Shown piece after piece: positions 8,849 through 16,644 of a DNA stretch of 24,216 bases (the stretch's first letter is position 1; each line of letters begins with the position of its first letter). The notes below the pieces were generated by a model that did not search any database, had not been told where the DNA came from, and worked only from the letters and a program-made list of their open reading frames with translations. A program made the translations under genes and the position numbers. This stretch comes from SIG607 sp045614505. GTDB taxonomy: Bacteria; Bacillota; Clostridia; Oscillospirales; Acutalibacteraceae. The stretch covers positions 1-24,216 of the forward strand of contig JAZLDA010000102.1 of assembly GCA_045614505.1 (NCBI GenBank), given 5' to 3'.

Positions 8849-8858
8849 ACGCACCTCC

Positions 8859-8891
8859 AAAAACAAAAGCGTGAACGGAATCCGTTCACGC
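8859..8891 (-). promoter_or_regulatory. infC leader attenuator hairpin (L20-leader-like)
   Basis: Between the promoter and the infC ribosome site lies an 11+1+11 palindrome (8869-8879 and 8881-8891). On the minus strand it is followed directly by TTTTGTTTTT (8868-8859) and then the Shine-Dalgarno GGAGG: a terminator placed in the leader. The 5' arm (GTGAACGGA) can instead pair with an upstream segment at 8971-8961 (TCCGTTCTCAC, one bulged base), an antiterminator geometry. L20-controlled attenuation of this operon is established in Bacillus subtilis; assigning this leader to that mechanism is inference. Confidence 0.8.
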
Positions 8892-8995
8892 ACCAAAAAC
8901 ACCGAAATGATACTATCAATTCGAAAAAAGTTTGATGACCCTTTCAGACAAAACCTTAGGGTGAGAACGGACAGTTCTTCTTTTTGTACTTTGGT

Positions 8996-9024
8996 ATTGT
9001 ACCATAGCAACCCTCAGCTGTCAA
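8996..9024 (-). promoter_or_regulatory. Sigma-A promoter of infC-rpmI-rplT
   Basis: On the minus strand TTGACA (9024-9019), a 17-base spacer and TACAAT (9001-8996). Transcription would start near 8989, giving a leader of about 140 bases before the infC ATT. The promoter begins just past the mreB-like stop codon. Confidence 0.9.
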
Positions 9025-9038
9025 GAGTTTTTTTAAAA

Positions 9039-10061
9039 TTAATGAATTTCCAATTCCTTTATGGAACGCGCCTGATAATTGATGTTCTTCAGTAACCCCG
9101 GCTTGCTGAGTGCCTTGGCGGCGCCTTTAACAAGGCTGTATTCGGGGTCGGGCACGGTTTTAACCTCAATTCCCGTATAGCTTGCAATAAGCTCTGCCAT
9201 ACCGAACATCTTTGAGCCTCCGCCTACAAGGAACATACCATTTTCTTTAATATCAGCCACAAGGTCGGGTTCTGTACTTTCCAGTACCTTTCTTATGGCA
9301 TTACATATTGTAAGAGCGCTTTCATGAAGCTTTTTATAAAGCTCTCCCGATGTAATTTCAAAGGCTTCCGGCAAGCCGCTGAAAAGATTCCTTCCCTTGG
9401 CAATAGCAGTTATTTCAATAGGTCTGGGGCTAACGGCACCTATTTGTACCTTTATATTTTCCGCAGTAAGAGCGCCAATGGCTATATTACGCTTACGGCG
9501 TACATGATTTATTATAATATCGTCAAAATCATAAGAAGCGGTTTTAAAGGAATCGCAGGAAACAATTCCGCCCAGAGACAGAACGGCAATATCGGTGGTA
9601 CCGGCGCCGATATCCACAACCATACTTCCCTCAGGAACGGTGAAATCCACACCAAGTCCCGCCGCAATGGCAACAGGAGCCTCTATTACCGTAACACTTC
9701 TTCCGCCCGCATCCTCAACAACATTGGAAAGAGAATGATGCTGAAGCTCGGTAAGACCGGTGGGAAGTGTGGCAATTACCTTAGGGCGGATAACATTTTT
9801 TCCAAAAACCTTTTCCATATAGTTTTTAAGCATTGCCTGAGCAATATCGTAATCAGCAATAAGTCCGTGCTGAATGGGATGAATACACTCAAGGGTGTCG
9901 GGAGTTCTGCCTAAGGTCTGCTTTGCCTTTTCGCCAAAATACACCGGCGCATAGGTTTCGGCATCCACCGTAACAAGGCTTGGCGCTTCAAGAACTATTT
10001 TTGAATCGGAAAAAATAACGGTTTTTGAGGAACCTAAATCAATTCCTATTTCGCCTGCCAT
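9039..10061 (-). CDS. MreB/Mbl-family actin-like protein, divergent
   Basis: A 340-residue actin-fold ATPase. Phosphate-binding loop 1 is GIDLGSSKTV (6-15), phosphate loop 2 is VVDIGAGTTDIAVLSLGG (148-165), and the adenosine motif is FLVGGGSKMFG (277-287). GRTPDTL and LIADYDIA match MreB segments that in Bacillus read GRTPGN and VIADYE. MreB proteins form membrane-bound filaments that guide side-wall synthesis. This copy is more divergent than textbook MreB, and no mreC or mreD follows it, so a secondary paralogue such as Mbl or MreBH, or a sporulation role, is possible. It has its own promoter (10091-10119) and a GGGAGGG ribosome site. Confidence 0.88.
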   Translation of the reverse strand: MAGEIGIDLGSSKTVIFSDSKIVLEAPSLVTVDAETYAPVYFGEKAKQTLGRTPDTLECIHPIQHGLIADYDIAQAMLKNYMEKVFGKNVIRPKVIATLPTGLTELQHHSLSNVVEDAGGRSVTVIEAPVAIAAGLGVDFTVPEGSMVVDIGAGTTDIAVLSLGGIVSCDSFKTASYDFDDIIINHVRRKRNIAIGALTAENIKVQIGAVSPRPIEITAIAKGRNLFSGLPEAFEITSGELYKKLHESALTICNAIRKVLESTEPDLVADIKENGMFLVGGGSKMFGMAELIASYTGIEVKTVPDPEYSLVKGAAKALSKPGLLKNINYQARSIKELEIH

Positions 10062-10090
10062 ATCTTTCCCTCCCTTTTTCTTTGAGTTAT

Positions 10091-10119
10091 ATTATATTAA
10101 ATCTCTTCAAATTTTTCAA
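10091..10119 (-). promoter_or_regulatory. Sigma-A promoter of the mreB-like gene
   Basis: TTGAAA (10119-10114), a 17-base spacer and a perfect TATAAT (10096-10091) on the minus strand. The -35 box overlaps the comF stop codon. The start would be near 10084, about 23 bases before the ATG. Confidence 0.85.
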
Positions 10120-10823
10120 CTGTTTTTATCGCTTATAAGCGCCGTGAGGCAAAAAACTTCATCTGCACCGGCATAGAGCAATTCTCTGGCGCAAGCCTCC
10201 AGAGAAGCTCCGGTAGTTTTAATATCGTCAACAAGCAACACCCTGCCGCTTACTTTTTTATTCTTGCGGCGGTAGCTTTTATAGGCGTTAAGAAACCTGT
10301 CATTGACTCCGTCAAAGGTGTGCTGAGTTCTGCTGAGTATACTGCGGTAAAGCACATTGCCCTTTACTTTAATACCAAGTCTTTTTGCAACTGAATTTGC
10401 AAGAAGCTCTGCCTGATTATAGCCTCTGTCGGCCCTCTTTATAAAATTCATGGGTACAAAGGTGACGAAATCAAAATTCAAGTTTATCTTCCTGCTTTTT
10501 AGTCTTTGGACCATGTGCTGTGCATAAAAATCCACACAAGCCTCATCTGACATAAACTTAATACCGTAAAGTCCTCTTTGCGCAACACCCTCGTTTCTAA
10601 AGGGTGCAGTGACGCCTGAAAAATGGTAAACGAATCTTTTGCACACGCAATTTTTCTTTTGCATACCGCATTTGTCACAGACGTTATCCTTGGTTTTCTC
10701 AATTTCCTTATAGCATTCCCTGCAAATCACTGCTCCGCCTTCCACTGCGCGCGAACAGGAAAAGCAGTGTGAAGGAAGCAGATAATCCTTAAAAGCGCTA
10801 ACCGCTTTGCCTATAGTTTTCAT
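10116..10823 (-). CDS. comF: ComF-family phosphoribosyltransferase-like protein
   Basis: The 235-residue protein has an N-terminal zinc-ribbon region with paired cysteines (HCFSC at 18-22, CREC, CDKC, CVC) and a C-terminal PRTase fold. The PRPP-loop motif is VLLVDDIKTTGASLEACA; FVPMNFIKRADRGYNQAELLA and LSRTQHTFDGVNDR are also family-typical. In naturally competent bacteria ComF helps move transforming DNA across the membrane and contacts DprA and the PriA helicase; in others its role is unclear. It starts 2 bases after the recD2 stop, so the two are co-transcribed. Its stop overlaps the mreB promoter. Confidence 0.93.
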   Translation of the reverse strand: MKTIGKAVSAFKDYLLPSHCFSCSRAVEGGAVICRECYKEIEKTKDNVCDKCGMQKKNCVCKRFVYHFSGVTAPFRNEGVAQRGLYGIKFMSDEACVDFYAQHMVQRLKSRKINLNFDFVTFVPMNFIKRADRGYNQAELLANSVAKRLGIKVKGNVLYRSILSRTQHTFDGVNDRFLNAYKSYRRKNKKVSGRVLLVDDIKTTGASLEACARELLYAGADEVFCLTALISDKNS

Positions 10824-10825
10824 AG

Positions 10826-13030
10826 TTATATGTCACATAAAAACTCTTTTAAAAGAGTGTATCTCAAATTTTTTCTGTTATTCGCCGCCATGGTGTAAAA
10901 CACCTCGTCCTTACCTACCACAACAAGCATTTTTTTAGCTCTTGTAACGGCGGTATAAAGCAGATTTCTGTATTTAAGCTTTGAGGGAACGTCGAAAAGC
11001 GGAATCACAACACAGTCGTATTCGCTTCCCTGACTTTTATGTACCGTTACAGCATAGGCAAGCTCAAGCTGTGAAAGGTCTTCGGTAAAGTAGGTAACCT
11101 TTCTGTCTTCAAAACAAACGGTAACACTGCCTTCACGCATATTAATCCTTTCCACAAATCCAACGTCACCGTTGAATACACCTGTTCCCTGTTCGCCGTC
11201 ATCCTTTGTCCAGACAAGCTCGTAGTTGTTTTTTATCTGCATTACCTTGTCCTTTTCCCTGAGATAAAAGCCTTTGAAAAAGATTTCGGGGTCCTTTTTT
11301 CCTTTGGGATTAAGCTGGCTCTGCAAAACATTATTAAGATTCAGTGTACCCAGCGTCATTTTTCTTGACGGGCAAAGCACCTGAATATCACAAAGCGGAT
11401 TATAGCCGTAAGCCGCAGGAAGTCTTGTAAGGCAAAGGCTTGTCAGTGTCTCAAGCGTCTCCTCTGTGCTGTTTCTGTGCATAAAGAAGAAATCGGAATT
11501 GCGTACAGTAAGGTCAGGTGTCTCACCCGAAATAACGGCGTGAGCAGTACGAATTATAGCGCTTTCCTGAGCCTGACGGAACACCTTATCCAGTATCACA
11601 ACGCCAAATCTGTCACTTGCAATTATATCACCCAGAACATTTCCCGCAGAAACGCTGGGGAGCTGGTCGCTGTCACCTACAAGAATTATTTTTGTATTGA
11701 GTCTGAGTGCGCGAAGAAGACTCTCAAAAAGGAGCGAGTCTATCATAGACACCTCGTCCACAATAAGTACCTCGCAGTCAAGAGGATTCCTCTCATTTCT
11801 TGCAAAGTGCGATTGCTCGTCATCGGTCCATTCCACCTCTAAGAGTCTGTGGAGAGTTTTTGCTTCACAGCCTGTAAGCTCTGTCATTCTTTTTGCGGCA
11901 CGACCGGTAGGAGCGGCAAGCTCAATATCCATATCCCTGTGTCGGAACATTTCAATCATTGCTTTAAGTGTAGTGGTTTTACCGGTTCCGGGGCCGCCGG
12001 TAATAAGTGTCACTCCGGATTCCATTGCCATCTTTACCACTGCTACCTGTTTTTCATCAAGAGTAATTCCCATACTCCGCTCTACGAAGGATATTTCTCT
12101 GTCATCAATAAGAGAAATATTGCTTCTTTGCGCCATTGCCGTGAGCCTTGCGGCAATATATTTTTCAGCGGTAAACAGTGACGGCAAAGCAACAAACTCG
12201 GTGTTTCCTACCTTTTTTGAGTATAACCGTAATGCTTCAATAAGCATTTCCACGGCATTGTCTACGGCATCGGTTTCCACACCCAAAAGTTCAGATGACA
12301 CTGCTGTCAGCTTTTCTCTCGGAAGGCAGGTATGTCCGTTATGGGAATTTTTGCGCAGAACATACTCAACGCCTGCGCATATTCTCATTGTGTCATTACG
12401 GGGCACTCTGTAATATTCAGCAACATCCTCAGACTTTTCAAATGGCAAATCTATCTTTTCATCACAAAGCACATAAGGGTTTGCTTCAATTATTTTCAAA
12501 GCATTGCTGCCCAGAGTCTTATACACTCTGATTGAATCCTCGGTGGAAATCTTAAAACGGGCAAGAAGAAGCATAACCTCTCTTATGCCGAACTGTTTTG
12601 CAAATTCCTCGCCTATTGCAAGAGCCTTTGCTTCGGAAATACCGTTTATTCTCGCAAGCTGTTCGGGAGCCGACTCCAGCACCGCAATGGTATCCTCTCC
12701 GAAGGCTTCTACAATTTTTCTGGCGGTGGAAGGTCCTACGCCTTTTATCGCTCCTGTTGATAAATACCTCAAAAGTGCGGCGGCATCGGTGGGCATATTT
12801 TTCTCCACCGTTTCCACTTTGAACTGCGGGCCGTAAACAGGATGAACAGTAAAACTGCCGTAAAGCACAACGTCATCACCGTGACCGATAAAAGGCATAT
12901 TGCCCACAACCGTTATTTCCTCTTCGGAAGAATTAAGAACAGCAACCGTATAACCGTTCTGAGAATTCTGATATGTAATTTTTCTTATAATACCCTTAAG
13001 TTTTTCGGTTTGCGGAGTATTCTCGCTCAT
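10826..13030 (-). CDS. recD2: RecD2-type ATP-dependent 5'-3' DNA helicase
   Basis: The 734-residue superfamily 1B helicase is of the RecD/TraA-like type found without RecBC. The N-terminus (1-75) is an OB-like domain. Residues 80-160 carry helix-hairpin-helix sequence (TGAIKGVGPSTARKIVEAFG and ARINGISEAKALAIG). The helicase core has Walker A GGPGTGKT (345-352), AAPTGRAAKRM (372-382), Walker B LIVDEVSM (422-429), VGDSDQLPSV (451-460), AYAVTVHKSQGSEYD and LLYTAVTRAKK near the C-terminus. RecD2 acts in DNA repair and replication-fork processing. The start has GGAGG 6 bases upstream, lying within the preceding small gene, with which it overlaps by 35 bases. Confidence 0.95.
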   Translation of the reverse strand: MSENTPQTEKLKGIIRKITYQNSQNGYTVAVLNSSEEEITVVGNMPFIGHGDDVVLYGSFTVHPVYGPQFKVETVEKNMPTDAAALLRYLSTGAIKGVGPSTARKIVEAFGEDTIAVLESAPEQLARINGISEAKALAIGEEFAKQFGIREVMLLLARFKISTEDSIRVYKTLGSNALKIIEANPYVLCDEKIDLPFEKSEDVAEYYRVPRNDTMRICAGVEYVLRKNSHNGHTCLPREKLTAVSSELLGVETDAVDNAVEMLIEALRLYSKKVGNTEFVALPSLFTAEKYIAARLTAMAQRSNISLIDDREISFVERSMGITLDEKQVAVVKMAMESGVTLITGGPGTGKTTTLKAMIEMFRHRDMDIELAAPTGRAAKRMTELTGCEAKTLHRLLEVEWTDDEQSHFARNERNPLDCEVLIVDEVSMIDSLLFESLLRALRLNTKIILVGDSDQLPSVSAGNVLGDIIASDRFGVVILDKVFRQAQESAIIRTAHAVISGETPDLTVRNSDFFFMHRNSTEETLETLTSLCLTRLPAAYGYNPLCDIQVLCPSRKMTLGTLNLNNVLQSQLNPKGKKDPEIFFKGFYLREKDKVMQIKNNYELVWTKDDGEQGTGVFNGDVGFVERINMREGSVTVCFEDRKVTYFTEDLSQLELAYAVTVHKSQGSEYDCVVIPLFDVPSKLKYRNLLYTAVTRAKKMLVVVGKDEVFYTMAANNRKNLRYTLLKEFLCDI

Positions 13031-13367
13031 CTTCTTCCTCCGTTAATTTCTTTATTATTCCGGTAATCTGATTTTCATTACAGCAGATTATGTTTTCATG
13101 AGTATCCGCAAAAGCGGTTATTTTTTCACCGGGCGCATCTTCGCACAAAAAAATAAGATAATCGGCATAGCCTTTGCCGTACCAACGGTATTTTTCAAAA
13201 ACATAAAGAAAGTTTTCTTCGCTTTCTTCATTTTTAAGGCGCGTAACCGCAAAGGTTTTTTCTCTTTTGCGCGGGCGCACGAGAAGAAGCCACAGCCTTG
13301 CAGTCAAGGTGCTTACTCCGAGAACCGCAAGAAACAGAAAAATCAAAAGTATAACTATTTCACTCAT
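12996..13367 (-). CDS. Small membrane-anchored protein of unknown function
   Basis: I do not recognise this 123-residue protein. Residues 3-30 form one strongly hydrophobic helix (IVILLIFLFLAVLGV...LWLLLV) followed by basic RPRKREK, so the bulk probably faces the cytoplasm. The soluble part has a mixed segment, ENFLYVFEKYRWYGKGYADYL, then DTHENIICCNENQITGIIKKL with an adjacent cysteine pair, and ends in a charged EEEDERE tail. The ATG has GAGGTG upstream, a promoter just before it, and it overlaps recD2 by 35 bases, so it is probably a real gene co-expressed with recD2 and comF. Confidence 0.75.
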   Translation of the reverse strand: MSEIVILLIFLFLAVLGVSTLTARLWLLLVRPRKREKTFAVTRLKNEESEENFLYVFEKYRWYGKGYADYLIFLCEDAPGEKITAFADTHENIICCNENQITGIIKKLTEEEDEREYSANRKT

Positions 13368-13383
13368 AATAACACCTCTTTAT

Positions 13384-13412
13384 ATAGTATGCTATTTTGA
13401 GTAAAATGACAA
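13384..13412 (-). promoter_or_regulatory. Putative promoter of the unknown-recD2-comF operon
   Basis: TTGTCA (13412-13407), 17 bases, TACTAT (13389-13384) on the minus strand. The -35 box lies in the 3' arm of the cdaR terminator. The start would be near 13377, leaving a leader of only about ten bases before the ATG at 13367, so the ribosome site (GAGGTG) would be at the very 5' end. Confidence 0.55.
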
Positions 13413-13437
13413 AAGGGCTTTGAGCAAGCCCTTTTGT
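13409..13437 (-). terminator. Terminator after cdaR
   Basis: A perfect 12-bp stem (13409-13420 with 13426-13437, ACAAAAGGGCTT) encloses a 5-base loop. The 3' arm ends in TTTTGT on the minus strand, followed by CATTTTA. It starts a few bases after the cdaR stop. The T-run is partly inside the stem, so efficiency is uncertain. Confidence 0.75.
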
Positions 13438-13439
13438 AT

Positions 13440-14441
13440 TTAGTTTGCATTAAGTGTGACCGTAATATTGCTTACATCGGATTTTAAATATATGCCGTCA
13501 GGCAGTTTGATTTTTACATTAAAGGTTGTTTTTCCTGCAGAAATTTCTCTGTAATCAATATCAGTCAGCTTGATGTCAACCAAATTGTCAACCGTTTCGG
13601 GCAGACCGTACACTGTCACTTTAGTAACCGAAACTTTTCTCACCTTTTCCTGTCCTGCTCCCACAGTTGGCTCATTTATAAAGACGGGAGCAATTGCAAC
13701 CGTTCTTTCCTTGTAAACCGGAACAGTAACCTTAACGCTTTCTACAGGCAGTATAAACAGTGATTTATCAAGTTCTTTACCGTCTTTATCATACAGAACG
13801 ATATTTGCATCGTAGGTTTTGCTCTCTCCTATAACTTCGGTTGTTTTAACAACAGCCTCAACTCTGTTAAGCAGCTTCATATTTGCTCTCGCGCCGCCGA
13901 TAGAGACTTTTAGGAAATCGGCAGAGTTTATTACCGGGTCACCGATAAAGAGATTTGTATCTGAATCTTCTTCAAGAGTTATTCCCTTTGCTGTAGGTGT
14001 AACATCAAATTCAATCGTATCGACGTGGTCAAAGGTTACATTGATTGTTTTCGGAGAGACCTCAAAGGTAACTCCCGACTGCCTGTCAATAGGCTGAACA
14101 TTGAGGTTAATAGCGTATGTGCCAGCACCTGTTACGTCGCTCAAATCAGCGGTTATTAAAATATCCGACACTTCGAGAGCACTGACGGTAGAATTGGGGC
14201 CATAGGCTGTGACTGTAGCATTTTTTTCATTCTCAATAGCTATAACCTGCAATCCCATATTCCCTGCAAAGCTGCCTTCGGTTGTTATATTAATCGAAAT
14301 ATTCGCAAAGGTTTTTGAAATTACCTCGGTCTGGTCAATGGTGATTGCCAGCCAGAATACAAATGCAACCACAACAGCAAAAATAACGCTGAAGCGGTTA
14401 TTGGAAAAAAGTCTTTGAAAGGAGAAATTTTTCTTTTTCAT
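13440..14441 (-). CDS. cdaR: CdaR/YbbR-domain regulator of diadenylate cyclase
   Basis: A 333-residue membrane-anchored extracytoplasmic protein. A short basic N-terminus (MKKKNFSFQRLF) leads into a single transmembrane helix at about 17-36 (FSVIFAVVVAFVFWLAITI). Beta-rich repeats follow that fit about three YbbR domains, each with a pattern like VSDILITADLSDVTGAGTY or LVDIKLTDIDYREISAGKT. CdaR binds CdaA and tunes c-di-AMP synthesis in Bacillus and Listeria. It starts 2 bases after the cdaA stop, so the two form one operon. The glmM gene that often comes third is replaced by a terminator. The Bacillus protein is longer, with four repeats. Confidence 0.9.
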   Translation of the reverse strand: MKKKNFSFQRLFSNNRFSVIFAVVVAFVFWLAITIDQTEVISKTFANISINITTEGSFAGNMGLQVIAIENEKNATVTAYGPNSTVSALEVSDILITADLSDVTGAGTYAINLNVQPIDRQSGVTFEVSPKTINVTFDHVDTIEFDVTPTAKGITLEEDSDTNLFIGDPVINSADFLKVSIGGARANMKLLNRVEAVVKTTEVIGESKTYDANIVLYDKDGKELDKSLFILPVESVKVTVPVYKERTVAIAPVFINEPTVGAGQEKVRKVSVTKVTVYGLPETVDNLVDIKLTDIDYREISAGKTTFNVKIKLPDGIYLKSDVSNITVTLNAN

Positions 14442-14443
14442 AC

Positions 14444-15343
14444 TTACTCATCATCCTTTTTCTTCACAGGCTTTATTAGGTCAATAAAGGACTTGATTTT
14501 AAAGAACAATCCTTCTTCCTTTTGTTCCTGTTCATTTTGAAGGATAAGACGGTAAAGCTCTTCGCGAAGCCTTATCTGGTCATAACCGCGCTCAATAGTA
14601 CCGTTTTGCACAAGGGAAATCTTCCCTGTTTCCTCAGAAACCACAAGGACAACGGCATCGGACACCTCACTCATACCTATAGCGGCACGATGCCTCGTTC
14701 CCAGCTGAGCGTTGAGATTGGGGTTAGAAGTCAGAGGAAGAATACATCCGGCGGCAACAAGCTTTCCGTTTCGCACAATGAGAGCGCCGTCGTGAAGAGG
14801 AGATTTAGGATAGAAAATATTACCAACCATCTGGGATGAGCTTTCGGCGTTAATAACTGTTCCGGTGTTTATGATATCACCGAGAGAGGTGGTTCTTTCA
14901 AAAACCACAAGAGCGCCTATTTTCTGGTCGTGCATAGTCTGAACAGCCATACAAATGCTGTCAATGGAAGCCTTAATCAGCTCGTCATCGGTTTTAGAAG
15001 CCAAACCGAACTGACCGAGCTTTGAGCGGCCGATACGCTCCAGCGCACGTCTGAGTTCGGGCTGGAAAATAACGGCAAGGGCAATAACGCCCCATTCCAT
15101 AACTCTGGTAAGCAGCCAGCGTACGGTAACAAGACCAAACCAACGGGAAAGCAAATATGCCGCAAACAAAATAAGCAAACCCTTTACAAGCTGTCCGCCG
15201 CGACTTTCTCTTAAAAACTGGATGGCTTTGAATATGATGTAGGCAATAATGATAATGTCAATAAAATCAAAAATCGATATATGAGAAATTGCATATATCA
15301 GCTGACTCCAAAGAGTTCTCATAGTATCTAAAATCGCACTCAC
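14444..15343 (-). CDS. cdaA: Diadenylate cyclase CdaA
   Basis: CdaA joins two ATP to make c-di-AMP, the second messenger controlling potassium and osmolyte uptake in Firmicutes. The N-terminus has three membrane helices (IFDFIDIIIIAYIIF, LVKGLLILFAAYLL and WGVIALAVIF) and then the DAC domain with the catalytic DGA (185-187, within SPLHDGALI) and GTRHRAA (215-221). I start at a GTG at 15343, giving 299 residues: GAGGGGG lies 8 bases upstream, and the promoter places transcription near 15373, too close to serve the GTG at 15367. An out-of-frame ATG overlaps the chosen codon. cdaR follows after 2 bases. Confidence 0.94.
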   Translation of the reverse strand: MSAILDTMRTLWSQLIYAISHISIFDFIDIIIIAYIIFKAIQFLRESRGGQLVKGLLILFAAYLLSRWFGLVTVRWLLTRVMEWGVIALAVIFQPELRRALERIGRSKLGQFGLASKTDDELIKASIDSICMAVQTMHDQKIGALVVFERTTSLGDIINTGTVINAESSSQMVGNIFYPKSPLHDGALIVRNGKLVAAGCILPLTSNPNLNAQLGTRHRAAIGMSEVSDAVVLVVSEETGKISLVQNGTIERGYDQIRLREELYRLILQNEQEQKEEGLFFKIKSFIDLIKPVKKKDDE

Positions 15344-15379
15344 ATCGTCATCCCCCTCATTTTTCACATCTTCTATTTT

Positions 15380-15408
15380 ATTTTAGCATATTAAAGCGCG
15401 CGAATCAA
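15380..15408 (-). promoter_or_regulatory. Sigma-A promoter of cdaA-cdaR
   Basis: TTGATT (15408-15403), a 17-base spacer, TAAAAT (15385-15380) on the minus strand; start near 15373. It lies between the stop of the desulfurase gene and cdaA and helps to decide the cdaA start codon. Confidence 0.8.
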
Positions 15409-15425
15409 TATCTTTTTTAGTAAAT

Positions 15426-16577
15426 TTATATATTATTAATATATTTTTTATCAGCTGCTGCAAAGAGTATTTTTTTAACATATTCCAAATCTGCAACACA
15501 TGAGGTTATTCCCGGCGAAATTCTCACGGTACCCTCAGAATAAGTGCCTAAGGCGTTGTGAGCGAAGGGAGCGCAGTGGTATCCGCCGCGAACGGCTACT
15601 CCTTTTTCACTGAGCAACCGAGCCACCTCTTCACTTTTCATCCCCGAAATATTAAATGATAAAACAGGAGCATATCTTCCCATATACTCATTATCACAGT
15701 AAACTTTTATTCTGCTGTGCTTTTTAAGATCCGCCGAGAGTTTCTGACATAAAGCCGCTTCATGGCGGTAAATGTTTTCTCTGCCCCGTGATAAAACAAA
15801 ATCAATACCCGCGCCTATACCGAAAATTCCCGGTAAATTAACCGTTCCGCTCTCGAGTCTTTCCGGCATATCCTCAGGCTGAATAAGACTTAGGGAAGCG
15901 GTTCCCGTACCGCCCTCAATAATTGTTCTCTGCAGTGGTTTTTCGGCTATGAGTATACCCGTTCCCATAGGAGCGTAAAGACCTTTATGAGGAGCAATAC
16001 AAAGAAAATCTATGCCCATTTTTTTCATATCTATTGGAAGCACACCTGCACTTTGTGCCGCATCAACACCGAACAAAATCCCTTTTCTTTTACAGAATGC
16101 GCCTATTCTTTCTATATCAAGTATTTTTCCACACACATTCGAGGCGTGGGTACAAAATATCATTTTGGTTTTGGGAGTAACAAGGGCATTAATGTGAGCC
16201 TCGATGTCGTCGCTGAGTCCGTCAAAGGTATCCAGCGTTATAAATCCCGAATTTTTAAGCTTGGTTGCCGGACGCGCCACGGCATTGTGTTCAAGGTTTG
16301 AAATAATCAAGTGATCCGACTGGGAGAGCATGCCTTTCAGCACAAGGTTTACGGACTGTGTGCAGTTTAAAGTGAATACAACCTTTTCTGGACCCGACGC
16401 ACCGAAAAATTCAGCAATTTTTTCTCTTACCTTATACACCTTTTCCGCCGCCTCAGATGACAATTTGTGACCGCTTCGTCCGGGGTTGGCGCTATAAAAC
16501 CTTAAAGCATTTCCCACCGCCCGTATAACGCTTTCGGGCTTATACCCGGAGGTGGCGGCATTATCAAGATAAATCAT
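15426..16577 (-). CDS. Class-V aminotransferase, cysteine desulfurase (EF2568-like)
   Basis: A 383-residue PLP enzyme of the NifS/SufS-like fold that removes sulfur (or selenium) from cysteine. Visible residues are YLDNAATS (3-10), H97 in LEHNAV, D172 in VDAAQSAG, the PLP lysine K198 in APHKG, and the sulfur-accepting cysteine C335 in GGYHCAPFAH. The RGGYHCAP form and the partner DUF3343 gene upstream suit the family named after Enterococcus EF2568, linked by others to selenium metabolism; no selD is visible here. AGGAGGTG precedes the ATG. A hairpin terminator (16598-16644) separates it from the DUF3343 gene. A role in general Fe-S supply is possible but iscU is absent. Confidence 0.9.
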   Translation of the reverse strand: MIYLDNAATSGYKPESVIRAVGNALRFYSANPGRSGHKLSSEAAEKVYKVREKIAEFFGASGPEKVVFTLNCTQSVNLVLKGMLSQSDHLIISNLEHNAVARPATKLKNSGFITLDTFDGLSDDIEAHINALVTPKTKMIFCTHASNVCGKILDIERIGAFCKRKGILFGVDAAQSAGVLPIDMKKMGIDFLCIAPHKGLYAPMGTGILIAEKPLQRTIIEGGTGTASLSLIQPEDMPERLESGTVNLPGIFGIGAGIDFVLSRGRENIYRHEAALCQKLSADLKKHSRIKVYCDNEYMGRYAPVLSFNISGMKSEEVARLLSEKGVAVRGGYHCAPFAHNALGTYSEGTVRISPGITSCVADLEYVKKILFAAADKKYINNI

Positions 16578-16597
16578 TTTTTCACCTCCTCTTTAAA

Positions 16598-16644
16598 AAA
16601 TAAAAAAGCAAAAGTCACGGTAGCCAATTCGTACCGTGACTTTT
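16598..16644 (-). terminator. Terminator or attenuator between DUF3343 gene and desulfurase gene
   Basis: A 13-bp stem pairs 16610-16622 (AAAAGTCACGGTA on the plus strand) with 16632-16644, with a 9-base loop. On the minus strand it is followed by GC and two T-runs (down to about 16598) and then, within about 20 bases, the desulfurase ribosome site. I find no promoter between this hairpin and the desulfurase start, so it may be a partial terminator. Confidence 0.8.

Noticed and set aside
9324..9914. A 196-codon open frame on the plus strand
   Set aside because: It is the shadow of the MreB-like gene; it has no ribosome site and a low-complexity composition.
11697..12413. A 238-codon open frame on the plus strand
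   Set aside because: It is antisense to the recD2 helicase core and serine-rich, as expected for a shadow frame.
15409..15450. An AT-only palindrome as terminator of the desulfurase gene
   Set aside because: The stem is made solely of A-T pairs with no clean T-run; too weak to annotate.
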